From Stenotrophomonas pavanii (GTDB taxonomy: Bacteria; Pseudomonadota; Gammaproteobacteria; Xanthomonadales; Xanthomonadaceae): 64,000 nucleotides of DNA. Positions 51,304-60,127 of this stretch are shown piece by piece. The position numbers and the translations under genes were made by a program. The notes below the pieces were generated by a model that did no database searches, had not been told where the DNA came from, and saw only the letters and a list, made by a program, of their open reading frames with translations. The first letter of the stretch is position 1; every line of letters begins with the position of its first letter. The stretch covers positions 124,001 to 188,000 of the forward strand of contig NZ_FNFQ01000002.1 in the NCBI RefSeq assembly GCF_900101175.1, in the 5' to 3' direction.

Positions 51304-51897
51304 ATGCCTTCACCCCACTGCCCCCTCCGTATCGTCGCCGTTTCCGGCGGACTGCAGCGCCCCTCGCGCTCGACCACCCTCTGCGAACACCTGCTGGACC
51401 TGATCGGCGAGCAGGTGCCGGGCAGTCCGCAGCTGGTCGAACTGGGCCAGCTGGCCCCACAGCTGGCCGGCGCGCTGTGGCGTTCGCAGCTGCCCGAGAC
51501 CGTGGAGCGGCAACTGCTGGCCGTTGAACAGGCCGACGTGCTGGTCGTGGCCACGCCGGTCTACCGCGGTTCGTACACCGGCCTGTTCAAGCACTTCTTC
51601 GACTTCATCGACCAGGACGCGCTGGTCGACACCCCCATCCTGCTGGCCGCCACCGGCGGCAGCGAGCGCCATGCGCTGGTGATCGACCATCAGCTGCGGC
51701 CGCTTTTCAGTTTCTTCCAGGCCCGCACCCTGCCGCTGGGTATCTACGCCACCGACCGCGACTTCGCCGAAGGATGCGTGCACAACGAAGCATTGATCCA
51801 GCGTGCGCGACTGGCGGTGCAGCGGGCCATGCCGTTGTTGGCGCTCTCGCACCGCGCCGCGCCGCCCGTCCCCCGCGCGGCCACCGAAGCCCTTTGA
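51304..51897 (+). CDS. NAD(P)H-dependent FMN reductase (MsuE-like)
   Basis: A 197-residue flavodoxin-fold reductase. IVAVSGGLQRPSRSTTL at residue 9 is the FMN-phosphate loop, VVATPVYRGSYTGLFKHFFDFID the central motif of the MsuE/SsuE group and LAATGGSERHALVIDHQLRPLFSFF the C-terminal part. Such enzymes supply reduced FMN to monooxygenases. Here it is the first gene of the MesX-MesD unit, which fits the reported need of MesD/MesX for oxygen. That functional link is inferred. Confidence 0.88.
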   Translation: MPSPHCPLRIVAVSGGLQRPSRSTTLCEHLLDLIGEQVPGSPQLVELGQLAPQLAGALWRSQLPETVERQLLAVEQADVLVVATPVYRGSYTGLFKHFFDFIDQDALVDTPILLAATGGSERHALVIDHQLRPLFSFFQARTLPLGIYATDRDFAEGCVHNEALIQRARLAVQRAMPLLALSHRAAPPVPRAATEAL

Positions 51898-51953
51898 ATG
51901 CCAGATGCGCCCATCCGCACCTGGATGCCACCCGCAGACCCGGAACGCCGCCC

Positions 51954-52931
51954 ATGACGACCGACACCTTCACCTTCAGCATCACGCGCATCCCGTTCAA
52001 CGAGGACTACCAGCCGGCCGAGGGCACGCGCATCACCACCAACTTCGCCAACCTGGCCCGCGGCGCGTCCCGGCGGGAAAACCTGCGCAACACGATCCGC
52101 ATGATCAACAACCGCTTCAACGACCTGGCGCACTGGGACAACCCGAACGCGGACCGTTACGCGGTCGAGCTGGACATCATCTCGGTGGAGATGCACATCG
52201 ACGGCGCCGACGGCAGCGATCCGTTCCCGTTGATCGAGGTACTGCAGCCCACCCTCGTCGACACGCAGACCGGCGTGCGTACCGAAGGCATCGTCGGCAA
52301 CAATTTCTCGTCCTACGTGCGTGACTATGATTTCAGCGTGGTGCTGCCGGCCAGCAACGAGGGCAAGGCCACCTTCGGGCTTCCGGAAGGCTTTGGCGAC
52401 CTGCACGGCAAGCTGTTCAAGCACTTCCTGGGATCGGACGCCTACCGCGCCAACTTCAGCAAGGGCCCGGTCATCTGCATCAGCGTCTCCAGCAGCAGGA
52501 CCTACCACCGCACCGAGAACCACCACCCCATCCTGGGCGTGGAGTACCGTCAGGGCGAGTTCTCCCCCACCGACCAGTACTTCGACAAGATGGGCCTGCA
52601 GGTGCGTTATTTCATGCCGCCGGGCAGCGTCGCGCCGCTGGCGTTCTACTTCCAGGGTGATCTGCTGGGCGATTACTCGAACCTGGAACTGATCGGCACC
52701 ATCAGCACCATGGAAGCGTTCCAGAAGATCTACCGCCCGGAGATCTACAACGCCAATTCCGTGGCCGGCAAGGTCTACCAGCCCAGCCTGAAGCACCAGG
52801 ATTACTCGTCCACCCGCATCGTCTACGACCGCGAAGAGCGCAGCCAGCTGGCGGTCAAGCAGGGCCGGTTCACCGAGGAACACTTCATCAAGCCCTACCG
52901 CGCCGTGCTTGAGCAGTGGGCTGCCCGCTGA
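51954..52931 (+). CDS. mesX: MesX, DUF1852 partner of methionine synthase MesD
   Basis: A 325-residue DUF1852 protein (FTFSITRIPFNEDYQPAEGTRITTNFANLARG at the N terminus; LKHQDYSSTRIVYDREERS near the C terminus). DUF1852 proteins were shown by genetics in aerobic bacteria to be required, together with the core-MetE protein MesD, for folate-independent methionine synthesis. The order flavin reductase, MesX, MesD with 42 bases between MesX and MesD fits that system. No signal peptide; cytoplasmic. ATG 51954 gives a start matching the family. Confidence 0.9.
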   Translation: MTTDTFTFSITRIPFNEDYQPAEGTRITTNFANLARGASRRENLRNTIRMINNRFNDLAHWDNPNADRYAVELDIISVEMHIDGADGSDPFPLIEVLQPTLVDTQTGVRTEGIVGNNFSSYVRDYDFSVVLPASNEGKATFGLPEGFGDLHGKLFKHFLGSDAYRANFSKGPVICISVSSSRTYHRTENHHPILGVEYRQGEFSPTDQYFDKMGLQVRYFMPPGSVAPLAFYFQGDLLGDYSNLELIGTISTMEAFQKIYRPEIYNANSVAGKVYQPSLKHQDYSSTRIVYDREERSQLAVKQGRFTEEHFIKPYRAVLEQWAAR

Positions 52932-52973
52932 TCCATCGATTTCCCATTCGCATTCCAGGACAATCCGATACCG

Positions 52974-54002
52974 ATGAAGAAACTGCTCCCCACCTCCACC
53001 GCCGGCAGCCTGCCCAAACCCTCCTGGCTGGCCGAGCCGGAGAAGCTCTGGTCGCCCTGGAAGCTGCAGGACGAAGGCCTGGCTGAAGGCAAGCAAGATG
53101 CCCTGCGCCTGTCCCTGCAGGAACAGCAACACGCGGGCATCGACATCGTCAGCGACGGTGAGCAGACCCGGCAGCACTTCGTCACCACCTTCATCGAGCA
53201 TCTGCACGGCGTCGACTTCGAAAAGCGCGAAACCGTGCGCATCCGCAACCGCTACGATGCCAGCGTGCCCACCGTGGTCGGCGCCGTGAGCCGGCCCAGG
53301 CCGGTATTCGTCGAGGATGCAAAATTCCTGCGTCGGCAGACCACGCAGCCTATCAAGTGGGCGCTGCCCGGCCCGATGACGATGATCGACACGCTGTACG
53401 ACGCCCACTACAGGAGCCGCGAGAAGCTGGCCTGGGAGTTCGCGAAGATCCTCAACGAGGAAGCGAAGGAACTGGAGGCCGCCGGCGTGGACATCATCCA
53501 GTTCGATGAGCCGGCCTTCAACGTGTTCTTCGACGAAGTGAACGACTGGGGCGTGGCCGCGCTGGAGCGCGCAGTCGAGGGGCTGAAGTGCGAGACAGCC
53601 GTGCACATCTGCTACGGCTACGGCATCAAGGCCAACACCGACTGGAAGCAGACGCTGGGATCGGAATGGCGCCAGTACGAGGAATCGTTCCCGAAACTGC
53701 AGACCTCCAGCCTCGACATCATTTCGCTGGAATGCCACAACTCGCACGTGCCGATCGACCTGATCGAGCTGGTGCGCGGCAAGAAGGTGATGGTCGGCGC
53801 CATCGACGTGGCCTCCAGCACGGTCGAGACGGCCGACGAGGTGGCCAGCACCCTGCGCAAGGCACTGCAGTTCGTCGACGCCGACAAGCTGTACCCCAGC
53901 ACCAACTGCGGCATGGCGCCGCTGGCACGCGACGTGGCCAGGGGCAAGCTGCGTGCGCTCAGCGAAGGGGCGAGGATCGTGCGCGGGGAACTATCGGCAT
54001 AG
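52974..54002 (+). CDS. mesD: MesD, core-MetE type methionine synthase
   Basis: A 342-residue protein with only the C-terminal catalytic barrel of cobalamin-independent MetE. STAGSLPKPSWL at the N terminus, GAGVDIIQFDEPAF-like IIQFDEPAFNVFF, ETAVHICYGYG (His-x-Cys zinc ligands), SLECHNSH and YPSTNCGMAPL (final zinc Cys) are present. It lacks the N-terminal folate-binding half of full MetE. Together with MesX it is expected to methylate homocysteine without folate and with a need for oxygen. The last 44 bases overlap a convergent gene. Confidence 0.92.
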   Translation: MKKLLPTSTAGSLPKPSWLAEPEKLWSPWKLQDEGLAEGKQDALRLSLQEQQHAGIDIVSDGEQTRQHFVTTFIEHLHGVDFEKRETVRIRNRYDASVPTVVGAVSRPRPVFVEDAKFLRRQTTQPIKWALPGPMTMIDTLYDAHYRSREKLAWEFAKILNEEAKELEAAGVDIIQFDEPAFNVFFDEVNDWGVAALERAVEGLKCETAVHICYGYGIKANTDWKQTLGSEWRQYEESFPKLQTSSLDIISLECHNSHVPIDLIELVRGKKVMVGAIDVASSTVETADEVASTLRKALQFVDADKLYPSTNCGMAPLARDVARGKLRALSEGARIVRGELSA

Positions 54003-54504
54003 CTCGCGGGGGAGCAGCGGGCGCCGTGCCGGGACTCCATCCGTTCTGGCCGCGCGCCTGCACGTCGGGCCTGGCCATCGCGGCAGGCCGCCGCGGCGCC
54101 AGCGCCTGCTTGATCCGTGCCACCTCCCCTGCCCCGGCCTCGGCCAGGCGCCGCGCCTGCTGGCGCTGCTCGCGCGTAAGCGCAGGCTGCGGTGCAGCGC
54201 CTGCGCCGGGCGCTACGTCCACCAGGCGGGCGACCGCGTCGCGCAGCCGCAACTGCGGCCAAAGCCGAGCCGCGCACCAGCGCTCGGCGTAGCGCCTGGC
54301 CTGCCGCACGTTGGCGGCCTGGACGACCTTGGGCTGCGACGCACCGCGCGCATCCAGGCGCACCCGGAAGCCGGACACCGCGTGCGGGACGATGCAGGCC
54401 ACGGAGCGGCCGTTCCACCACAGCTCGCAGCGTTCACCGCGTTGCACCCAGCCGGAGGGCGCGGTGACGGCTGGCAGATCGTGATGATCGAAGGAGGGCT
54501 GCAT
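53959..54504 (-). CDS. Hypothetical protein, 181 aa, convergent with mesD
   Basis: The N-terminal half (MQPSFDHHDLPAVTAPSGW, GERCELWWNGRSVACIVPHAVSGFRVRLDARG, NVRQARRYAERWCAARLWPQL) looks like a small folded domain; the C-terminal part is a helical Arg/Ala/Gln-rich region followed by a Pro-rich tail. No motif, signal or membrane helix. The ATG at 54504 is followed by a frame with normal codon choice for this genome. The 3' end overlaps mesD by 44 bases on the opposite strand, so the C-terminal tail may be over-long. Function unknown. Confidence 0.55.
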   Translation of the reverse strand: MQPSFDHHDLPAVTAPSGWVQRGERCELWWNGRSVACIVPHAVSGFRVRLDARGASQPKVVQAANVRQARRYAERWCAARLWPQLRLRDAVARLVDVAPGAGAAPQPALTREQRQQARRLAEAGAGEVARIKQALAPRRPAAMARPDVQARGQNGWSPGTAPAAPPRAMPIVPRARSSPLR

Positions 54505-54721
54505 GGCCGGAAGGATACGAGCGGCCGTCGCAGGGAATGAGATTGCGAACGGGTCCGGATCTGCGATCGCGAAGCGTTCGACAGAGAAACAGCAGCCCCG
54601 TGCGGCCGCACGCCACGTTGGCGGGGGCAGGAATCATTACCGTGACACGTCACGGCCGATCACCGCTTCGAGCCACTCGGCTCGGTTCGCGCGACCGCTC
54701 GATCGAGCGCCGCTTCGTCGA

Positions 54722-55465
54722 TCAGATCCGCGTCGTGGCCATGAACCGCTCGCGGTCCTGCTGCGTGCGACGGCGGATCTCTTCCAGCGCCATGCTTTCG
54801 GTGGCCTGCAGCATGGCTTCGAACAGGCGCTGGAAGTGATGCCGCATCGCATTGCGTGCGGCCACCGGATCACGCGCGCGCAGCGCATCGAAGATCGCCA
54901 TGTGCTCGTCGGCACGGCTGGCACCATCATCATGGCAGACCCGTGCATAGACCTCGGTCACCCGTGGCAGTTCACTGCGCATGCGCCAGATCTGCTGCAC
55001 GAAGTACTCCACGACCGGGTTGCCGGAAAGCCGCGCGATGGTCAGGTGGAAGCGGCGGTCATACTCGCCGGCCTCTTCATCGCTCAGGTCGCGCCGGCAC
55101 AACGCTTCGGCCAGCACCTGCAGCTCGGCGATGCCGTCGTCATCCAGATTGCTGGCGGCCAGCGCCGCCGCTTCGGCTTCGAACACCGCGCGGGCCGCGG
55201 TGAGGTCGAAGGCGCTGACATCCGGCAGCCCGCCCGGCACCTGCGCCGGCCGCGGCTTGACATGCACGCCCGACCCGATGCGGATCGCAATCCAGCCCTG
55301 GGCCTCCAGTGCGATTTCAGCCTCGCGGATGGTGACCCGGCTGACCCCGAAGCGCTCGGCCAGCTCACGCTCGCCCGGCAGCCGCGATCCGGGCGGGAAC
55401 TCGCCGTCCTCGATCAACTTGCGCAACTTGCTGGCGATGGTCTGGTAAAGACGGTTGGCGGACAT
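54722..55465 (-). CDS. FadR/GntR-family regulator of the alginate locus
   Basis: A 247-residue GntR regulator of the FadR (FCD) subgroup. The winged helix is LPGERELAERFGVSRVTIREAEIALEAQGWIAIRIGSG (residues 29-66), and the all-helical FCD domain carries metal-ligand residues in YDRRFHLTIARLSGN and ADEHMAIFDALRARD ... MRHHFQRL. Members such as UxuR/ExuR respond to uronic acids and their catabolites. It lies just downstream of the TonB receptor gene (103-base gap), so the two may be co-transcribed. It probably represses the alginate genes until an unsaturated uronate or KDG appears. Confidence 0.88.
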   Translation of the reverse strand: MSANRLYQTIASKLRKLIEDGEFPPGSRLPGERELAERFGVSRVTIREAEIALEAQGWIAIRIGSGVHVKPRPAQVPGGLPDVSAFDLTAARAVFEAEAAALAASNLDDDGIAELQVLAEALCRRDLSDEEAGEYDRRFHLTIARLSGNPVVEYFVQQIWRMRSELPRVTEVYARVCHDDGASRADEHMAIFDALRARDPVAARNAMRHHFQRLFEAMLQATESMALEEIRRRTQQDRERFMATTRI

Positions 55466-55567
55466 GCGGCTGACCCTTGGCGATTCCGTCCCGGCCCCTG
55501 CCCTGCCACCGTGGCCGGCAACGGTCCGGTTGGAGCGACGGCGCGACCACTGGCCGCGCCGCCCTGT

Positions 55568-58459
55568 TCAGAACGTGTATCGTACACCGAAATACGCACG
55601 CCGCCCGTAGCTCACCACTTCGCGGAAGTTCCTATAAAGCGGCTGGTAGGCCACGCGTGGTTCATTGGTCAGGTTCATCAGTTCCAGTGACAGCGACAGC
55701 TGCTTGTTCACCCGATAGCGCAGGCGCAGATCGACACTGGTGTTGTCATCGTAATAGCGGTTCTGCTGCGCGGCGTTGCCGGTGAAATCCTGGTAATAGC
55801 GCGAGCGGTACTTGCCGATGGCCTGGACGTTGAAGCGCCCGACATCCCAGTAGATCGAGCCGGACAGCACGTGCCGCGAGAAGCCGCTCAGGCCCGCCGG
55901 TGGCACGATGGCCGGAATGATCGTGCCGTCGCTGGCCAACTGCTCACCCAGGCGCGAATCCTGGGTCTGGTAATCGGCATCGGCATAGTTGTAGCTGATC
56001 TTGAAGCCCAGCCCATCGAACGGCTTCGGCAGGTAGGACAGGCGGTGAGTGGCCGTCAGCTCGAAGCCGGTCAGCGTACTGTCCTCGTCGGTGGTTACCT
56101 GCTGGCGCACCGGCACGGTCACACTGCGGCCATCGATCGTATAGGTCTCTGGCACCAGCGCGGTGGCGGTGCCGCCGTTGAACTGCTTCCAGTACACCGC
56201 CCCGGCCAGCATCGTATCGGGATTGGGGTACCACTCCAGAGAGAGGTCGCCATTCCAGGACATCAGCGGCTGCGCGGCGGGATTGCCGCTGGCGCTGATG
56301 TCATCCAGCGCGTCAGCCAGGTTGCCGTAGGTGGCATCACTGCTGACGTTGATGGTGCGCCCGGCCCCCAGCGCGGCGATGTCCGGCCGGGACATCGCGC
56401 GGTACGCACCCACCCGCAGCAGCAGGTCCGGGCGCAGCTCGAAGGCCGCGTTGAGGCTGGGCAGCAGCTTGTCGTTGCCTGCCTTGAACACCTGCGTGCT
56501 GTAGGCGCCGGTCGGCTGCAGGCGGATCGTCCCGTCACCGTTGTCCTCGACCCGCAGACCGGTACGCACACCTTCGGAACGCACATCGGTCCTGACCCAG
56601 CGCAGGCCAGCATTGCCGGTTACCGGCAGGCCGAACAGGGTGCTGCTGAACTCCCCCATCAGGTATACCGCGCGGGTCTTCTCGGTGACATCAACGTTGT
56701 TCGGGTCCTGGAAGCCCGGGTCGAGCCCGCTGTCCAGGCTGCCACGGAACGATTGGTACAGGCAGTCGGGATCAAAGTAGGCCCACGAGGAAATCGTGTT
56801 GCCGCTGGCCGCATCCATGAAATCGTCCTGCGGGAAGGGCGCGCGGCAGGCCCGGCCTGCAGCGATGATCTTCGCCTTGTCGGCCGCCACGCGCGGGTCG
56901 TAGTCGGTCACCAGGGTGTTGTCGCGCAGCCGGTAATCGGCCTGGCTGGCGCGCACGCCGCCCTTGATGCGGGTGAAGAAGCCGGCCTCCGGCATGAAGC
57001 TGGCATCGAAGCGTCCGGCCTTGATCCTGTGGTCGTTCTCCGTCGCGCTGGAGGTCACGCGCGCCACGCCGGTGTAGGCATCCCAGTTGCCGGGGTCGAA
57101 ACTCGGTGCCAAGGCAACACTGGGCACTTCACCCCGCCAGTCCCAGTCATAGTCCACATAGCCGGTAGCTCCACTGCTGATGCCCGGCACCACGGCATTG
57201 TTGACGTCGCGCTGGTTGGCGCGCAGGCGGCTCATGCGTTCGCTGTCGAGGCGATGGGTGTGCGAATAGGAAAGGTCGGTGGACAGCTCCCAGGCCGGGC
57301 TGGGGCGCAGGATCAGGTTCACGCCGCCGCCGGTGTATTCCTCGCCGCGCCAGTAGCGGTTGGAAGTCGAGTCGATCGAGGTGCTGCCATGCAGGTGATG
57401 CACGATGCCATCCTCGTCCACCTCCCGCCGGGTGATGCCACGCCGTGCGTTGGACAGGCTCAGGTCGCTGCGGTTCTCGTACCAGTTGCGCTCGGTATGT
57501 TCGAAGTCGAGGTTCAACTCGACCGTGTCATTGGGCCGCCACTGCAGTGCGGCGAATTCGCTCTGCCGATCGTTGCGCTCCTGCTTCATGCGGTAGATGC
57601 GGCTGCTTGGCACCAGGTAGTACGGTGCGCCGTTGGCAATGGCCTGCGCGGAGACTTCATTGCAGTTGGCATTGGCCACGTTCTGCGTGCCATCACAGGC
57701 ATACCAGGTCGAGCCGCTGGTGATGCTCTCTTCCGGGTCGGTGCCATCCAGTCGCTGGACGCCCAGCGAGACACCCAGCTTCTGCCCGTTGCCGAATTCG
57801 AACTGGTCGATATAACTGGCGGTGCCGCGGTAGCCGATGCCATCCCTGTCGCGGTATTTGTGGTCGTACTCGGCCCAGCTGCCGCGCAGGTCCAGTTGCG
57901 CCGCCCGCTTGCCGTACTCCAGTGGGCGCACCGTCTCCAGGCCGATGGTGCCGGCCACGCCACCCTCGATGATGTCAGCGCGCTGGGTCTTGTAGATCGC
58001 CACGGTATTGATCAGCTCAGCCGGGAACATGTTGAAGTTCACCGAGCGGTCACCGCTGCCATTGGTGATCTCGCGGCCGTTGAAATGGGTGCTGCTGAGG
58101 AATGCGCCAAGGCCGCGGATCGAGATCTCCGAAGCGCCGGTCTTATCGCGGGTGGATGCGGCGCCGGTCAACGTTTCGATGGCGTCGGCCAGCGACGGGG
58201 CCGGCAGGTCACCGATGTCGTCGGCCGAAAGCACGTCGGCGATGACGGTGTCGTCGCGCTTCTTGTTGATCGAACTCTGCATCGACTCACGGATGCCGGT
58301 GACCTGCACCTGGTCGAGTGTGGTGGGGTATTGCCCCGCCGTATCCCTGCTGGACTGGGCCAGGGCGGCAGGCGTACCCGCCAGCACGGCGAGCAGGGCC
58401 ACGATCAGGGGCGTGGGGGACAACGAGATGCTGGGCACTGCTCCGGCGGGTTGCCGCAT
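55568..58459 (-). CDS. TonB-dependent outer-membrane receptor, alginate locus
   Basis: A 963-residue TonB-dependent transducer. The signal (SPTPLIVALLAVLAGTPAALAQ) is followed by the plug (LDQVQVTGIRESMQSSINKKRDDTVIADVLSADDIGDLPAPSLADAIETLTG) and a long barrel ending ...YFGVRYTF with terminal Phe. Its ATG 58459 has GGGAGGAGG, a very strong ribosome site; the longer frame to 58534 has none. Placed divergently from PL6, PL17 and an MFS gene, it most likely imports alginate oligosaccharides. It resembles the xylan-locus receptor at 33272-36400 in plug sequence but differs in the barrel. Confidence 0.93.
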   Translation of the reverse strand: MRQPAGAVPSISLSPTPLIVALLAVLAGTPAALAQSSRDTAGQYPTTLDQVQVTGIRESMQSSINKKRDDTVIADVLSADDIGDLPAPSLADAIETLTGAASTRDKTGASEISIRGLGAFLSSTHFNGREITNGSGDRSVNFNMFPAELINTVAIYKTQRADIIEGGVAGTIGLETVRPLEYGKRAAQLDLRGSWAEYDHKYRDRDGIGYRGTASYIDQFEFGNGQKLGVSLGVQRLDGTDPEESITSGSTWYACDGTQNVANANCNEVSAQAIANGAPYYLVPSSRIYRMKQERNDRQSEFAALQWRPNDTVELNLDFEHTERNWYENRSDLSLSNARRGITRREVDEDGIVHHLHGSTSIDSTSNRYWRGEEYTGGGVNLILRPSPAWELSTDLSYSHTHRLDSERMSRLRANQRDVNNAVVPGISSGATGYVDYDWDWRGEVPSVALAPSFDPGNWDAYTGVARVTSSATENDHRIKAGRFDASFMPEAGFFTRIKGGVRASQADYRLRDNTLVTDYDPRVAADKAKIIAAGRACRAPFPQDDFMDAASGNTISSWAYFDPDCLYQSFRGSLDSGLDPGFQDPNNVDVTEKTRAVYLMGEFSSTLFGLPVTGNAGLRWVRTDVRSEGVRTGLRVEDNGDGTIRLQPTGAYSTQVFKAGNDKLLPSLNAAFELRPDLLLRVGAYRAMSRPDIAALGAGRTINVSSDATYGNLADALDDISASGNPAAQPLMSWNGDLSLEWYPNPDTMLAGAVYWKQFNGGTATALVPETYTIDGRSVTVPVRQQVTTDEDSTLTGFELTATHRLSYLPKPFDGLGFKISYNYADADYQTQDSRLGEQLASDGTIIPAIVPPAGLSGFSRHVLSGSIYWDVGRFNVQAIGKYRSRYYQDFTGNAAQQNRYYDDNTSVDLRLRYRVNKQLSLSLELMNLTNEPRVAYQPLYRNFREVVSYGRRAYFGVRYTF

Positions 58460-58699
58460 GGTTCCTCCTCCCAAAGGATCGCCTGCAAGGCAGGCGTGGG
58501 ACGCAGCTTCGGCATGCGGACATGAAATTGTCAACCAACTGGTCTGTTCTTTTTCGAATGCCTTTGTTTCATACCAATCAACGGCAATTTAATGTGCTAA
58601 CGCAGCATGACTTTGCGCATCCACTGGCTTACAAAGGTCCCGCAACTGGTCCGCACCCCATCCCTGAAACGACGGCGCGGCCGTCTCTGGAAGGACACC
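58460..58699. promoter_or_regulatory. Divergent promoter region of the alginate locus with FadR-type half sites
   Basis: This 240-base spacer separates the TonB receptor gene from the PL6 gene. Its centre (58520-58620) is AT-rich and holds the near-palindrome ACCAACTGGT (58534-58543) and, about 30 bases on, CATACCAAT (58570-58578), whose complement is ATTGGTATG, an exact match to one half of the ATTGGTATACCAAT operator of UxuR/ExuR-type regulators. They are good candidates for the FadR-family regulator encoded at 54722. Sites are seen, binding is inferred. Confidence 0.5.
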
Positions 58700-60127
58700 A
58701 TGCGCAGTACACGCCTTTCGCGCCACCCGACCTCTCTTTGCCTGACCACAGCCCTGGCATTTTGCCTGACCACTTTGCCGGCAACCGCCGCAAGCTGGCT
58801 CGTGCATGACGCTGCGGAGTTCGACACGGCCGCCGCGTCGTTACAGCCGGGTGACGAAATCGTGCTGGCCGATGGCACCTGGACCGACACCCGGCTGTTG
58901 CTGAAGGGCCAGGGAACCGCCGCCGCGCCGATCGTGCTGCGGGCGCAGACCCCGGGCAAGGTGATCCTCAGCGGGCAGTCGGACCTGCGCCTGGCCGGCA
59001 GCTACCTGCAGGTGTCCAACCTGGTGTTCCGCAACGGCTACACACCGGGCGACGCGGTGGTGGCGTTCCGCGAATCCAGCAAGGCGGTGGCCAGCCACAG
59101 CCAGGTGAGCGGCCTGGTCATCGACAACTACACCAACCCGGACCCCGGCGACCAGGACTACTGGGTATCGCTGTATGGCAGCCACAACCGGCTGGACCAT
59201 AGCCAGCTGCGTGGCAAGACCAACGCGGGGCCCACCGTGGTGGTAGTGCGCGATGCCACGCAGGGCCTGGACAACCAGCACCGCATCGACCACAACTGGT
59301 TCGGCCCACGCCCTGCGCTGGGCGTCAACGGCGGTGAAACCCTCCGCATCGGCACCAGTGACACCTCGCTGAGCGCTTCCAACAGCACGGTGGAGAACAA
59401 CTGGTTTGAAGGCTGCGACGGCGAAACCGAGATCATCAGCAGCAAATCCGGGGGCAACACCTATCGCGGCAACGTGTTCTACCGCTCTGCCGGCGCACTC
59501 ACACTGCGCCATGGCAACGGCAACCGGGTGATCGACAACGTCTTCCTCGGCGATGACAAGGCCGGTACCGGGGGCGTGCGCATCATCAACGGCGATCAGA
59601 TCGTCAGCAACAACTATTTCGAACGCCTGGCCGGATCCAGCAACCGCTCCGCGCTGGCCGTCATGGATGGACAGGCCGATCCCCCGCTGTCCGGTTACGC
59701 ACCGGTAGTGAATGCCACGATCAGCCGCAATACCTTCGTGGATGTGGCCAAGATCAGCTTCGGCGTGGGCCATGATGAAGCCAAGGGCATCGTGGTGGCC
59801 GCCAGCAACAGCCGCTTCAGCGCCAACCTGATCGTCAATCGCACCAGCAGGAATCCGCCCAACACGGCCAGCTCGCTGGCCGGCATCACCTTCAGTGGCA
59901 ACGTGCAGTCACCGGCGGCCAGCAGCGTGTTTCCCGCCGGGGTGGAAGGCCGCAGCGTCAGCCTGCTGCAGGCTGGCAGCGGGTTGTGGGTTGCCACGCC
60001 TGCGCTGCCCCAGGTGGGCGCCGATCCTGCCTTGGCGATGACCGCGCGCGAGGCGACCGGCGTGGACTGGTATCCCAAGGTGGGCGAGGTTGCCCTGTCA
60101 CGCGTCAGCACCGGAGTTGATCGATGA
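58700..60127 (+). CDS. PL6 alginate lyase (chondroitinase-B fold)
   Basis: A 475-residue parallel beta-helix lyase. The signal (LTTALAFCLTTLPATAA) points to the periplasm. The catalytic Lys in ETEIISSKSGGNTY and the Arg in LTLRHGNGNRVIDN are those of PL6 enzymes, and the ladder of Asn-rich turns (NRVIDNVFLG, NATISRNTFV, SRFSANLIVN) is typical of the fold. ATG 58700 follows GGAAGGA. It cuts alginate (usually MG or G-rich) into unsaturated oligosaccharides for PL17. It overlaps the PL17 gene by ATGA. Confidence 0.9.
   Translation: MRSTRLSRHPTSLCLTTALAFCLTTLPATAASWLVHDAAEFDTAAASLQPGDEIVLADGTWTDTRLLLKGQGTAAAPIVLRAQTPGKVILSGQSDLRLAGSYLQVSNLVFRNGYTPGDAVVAFRESSKAVASHSQVSGLVIDNYTNPDPGDQDYWVSLYGSHNRLDHSQLRGKTNAGPTVVVVRDATQGLDNQHRIDHNWFGPRPALGVNGGETLRIGTSDTSLSASNSTVENNWFEGCDGETEIISSKSGGNTYRGNVFYRSAGALTLRHGNGNRVIDNVFLGDDKAGTGGVRIINGDQIVSNNYFERLAGSSNRSALAVMDGQADPPLSGYAPVVNATISRNTFVDVAKISFGVGHDEAKGIVVAASNSRFSANLIVNRTSRNPPNTASSLAGITFSGNVQSPAASSVFPAGVEGRSVSLLQAGSGLWVATPALPQVGADPALAMTAREATGVDWYPKVGEVALSRVSTGVDR

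Noticed and set aside
54640-54708. Inverted repeats CCGTGA-CACG-TCACGG (54640-54655) and palindrome GCTCGATCGAGC (54697-54708) downstream of the FadR gene
   Set aside because: No U-tract, and short GC palindromes are frequent in such GC-rich DNA; no clear role as terminator or operator.
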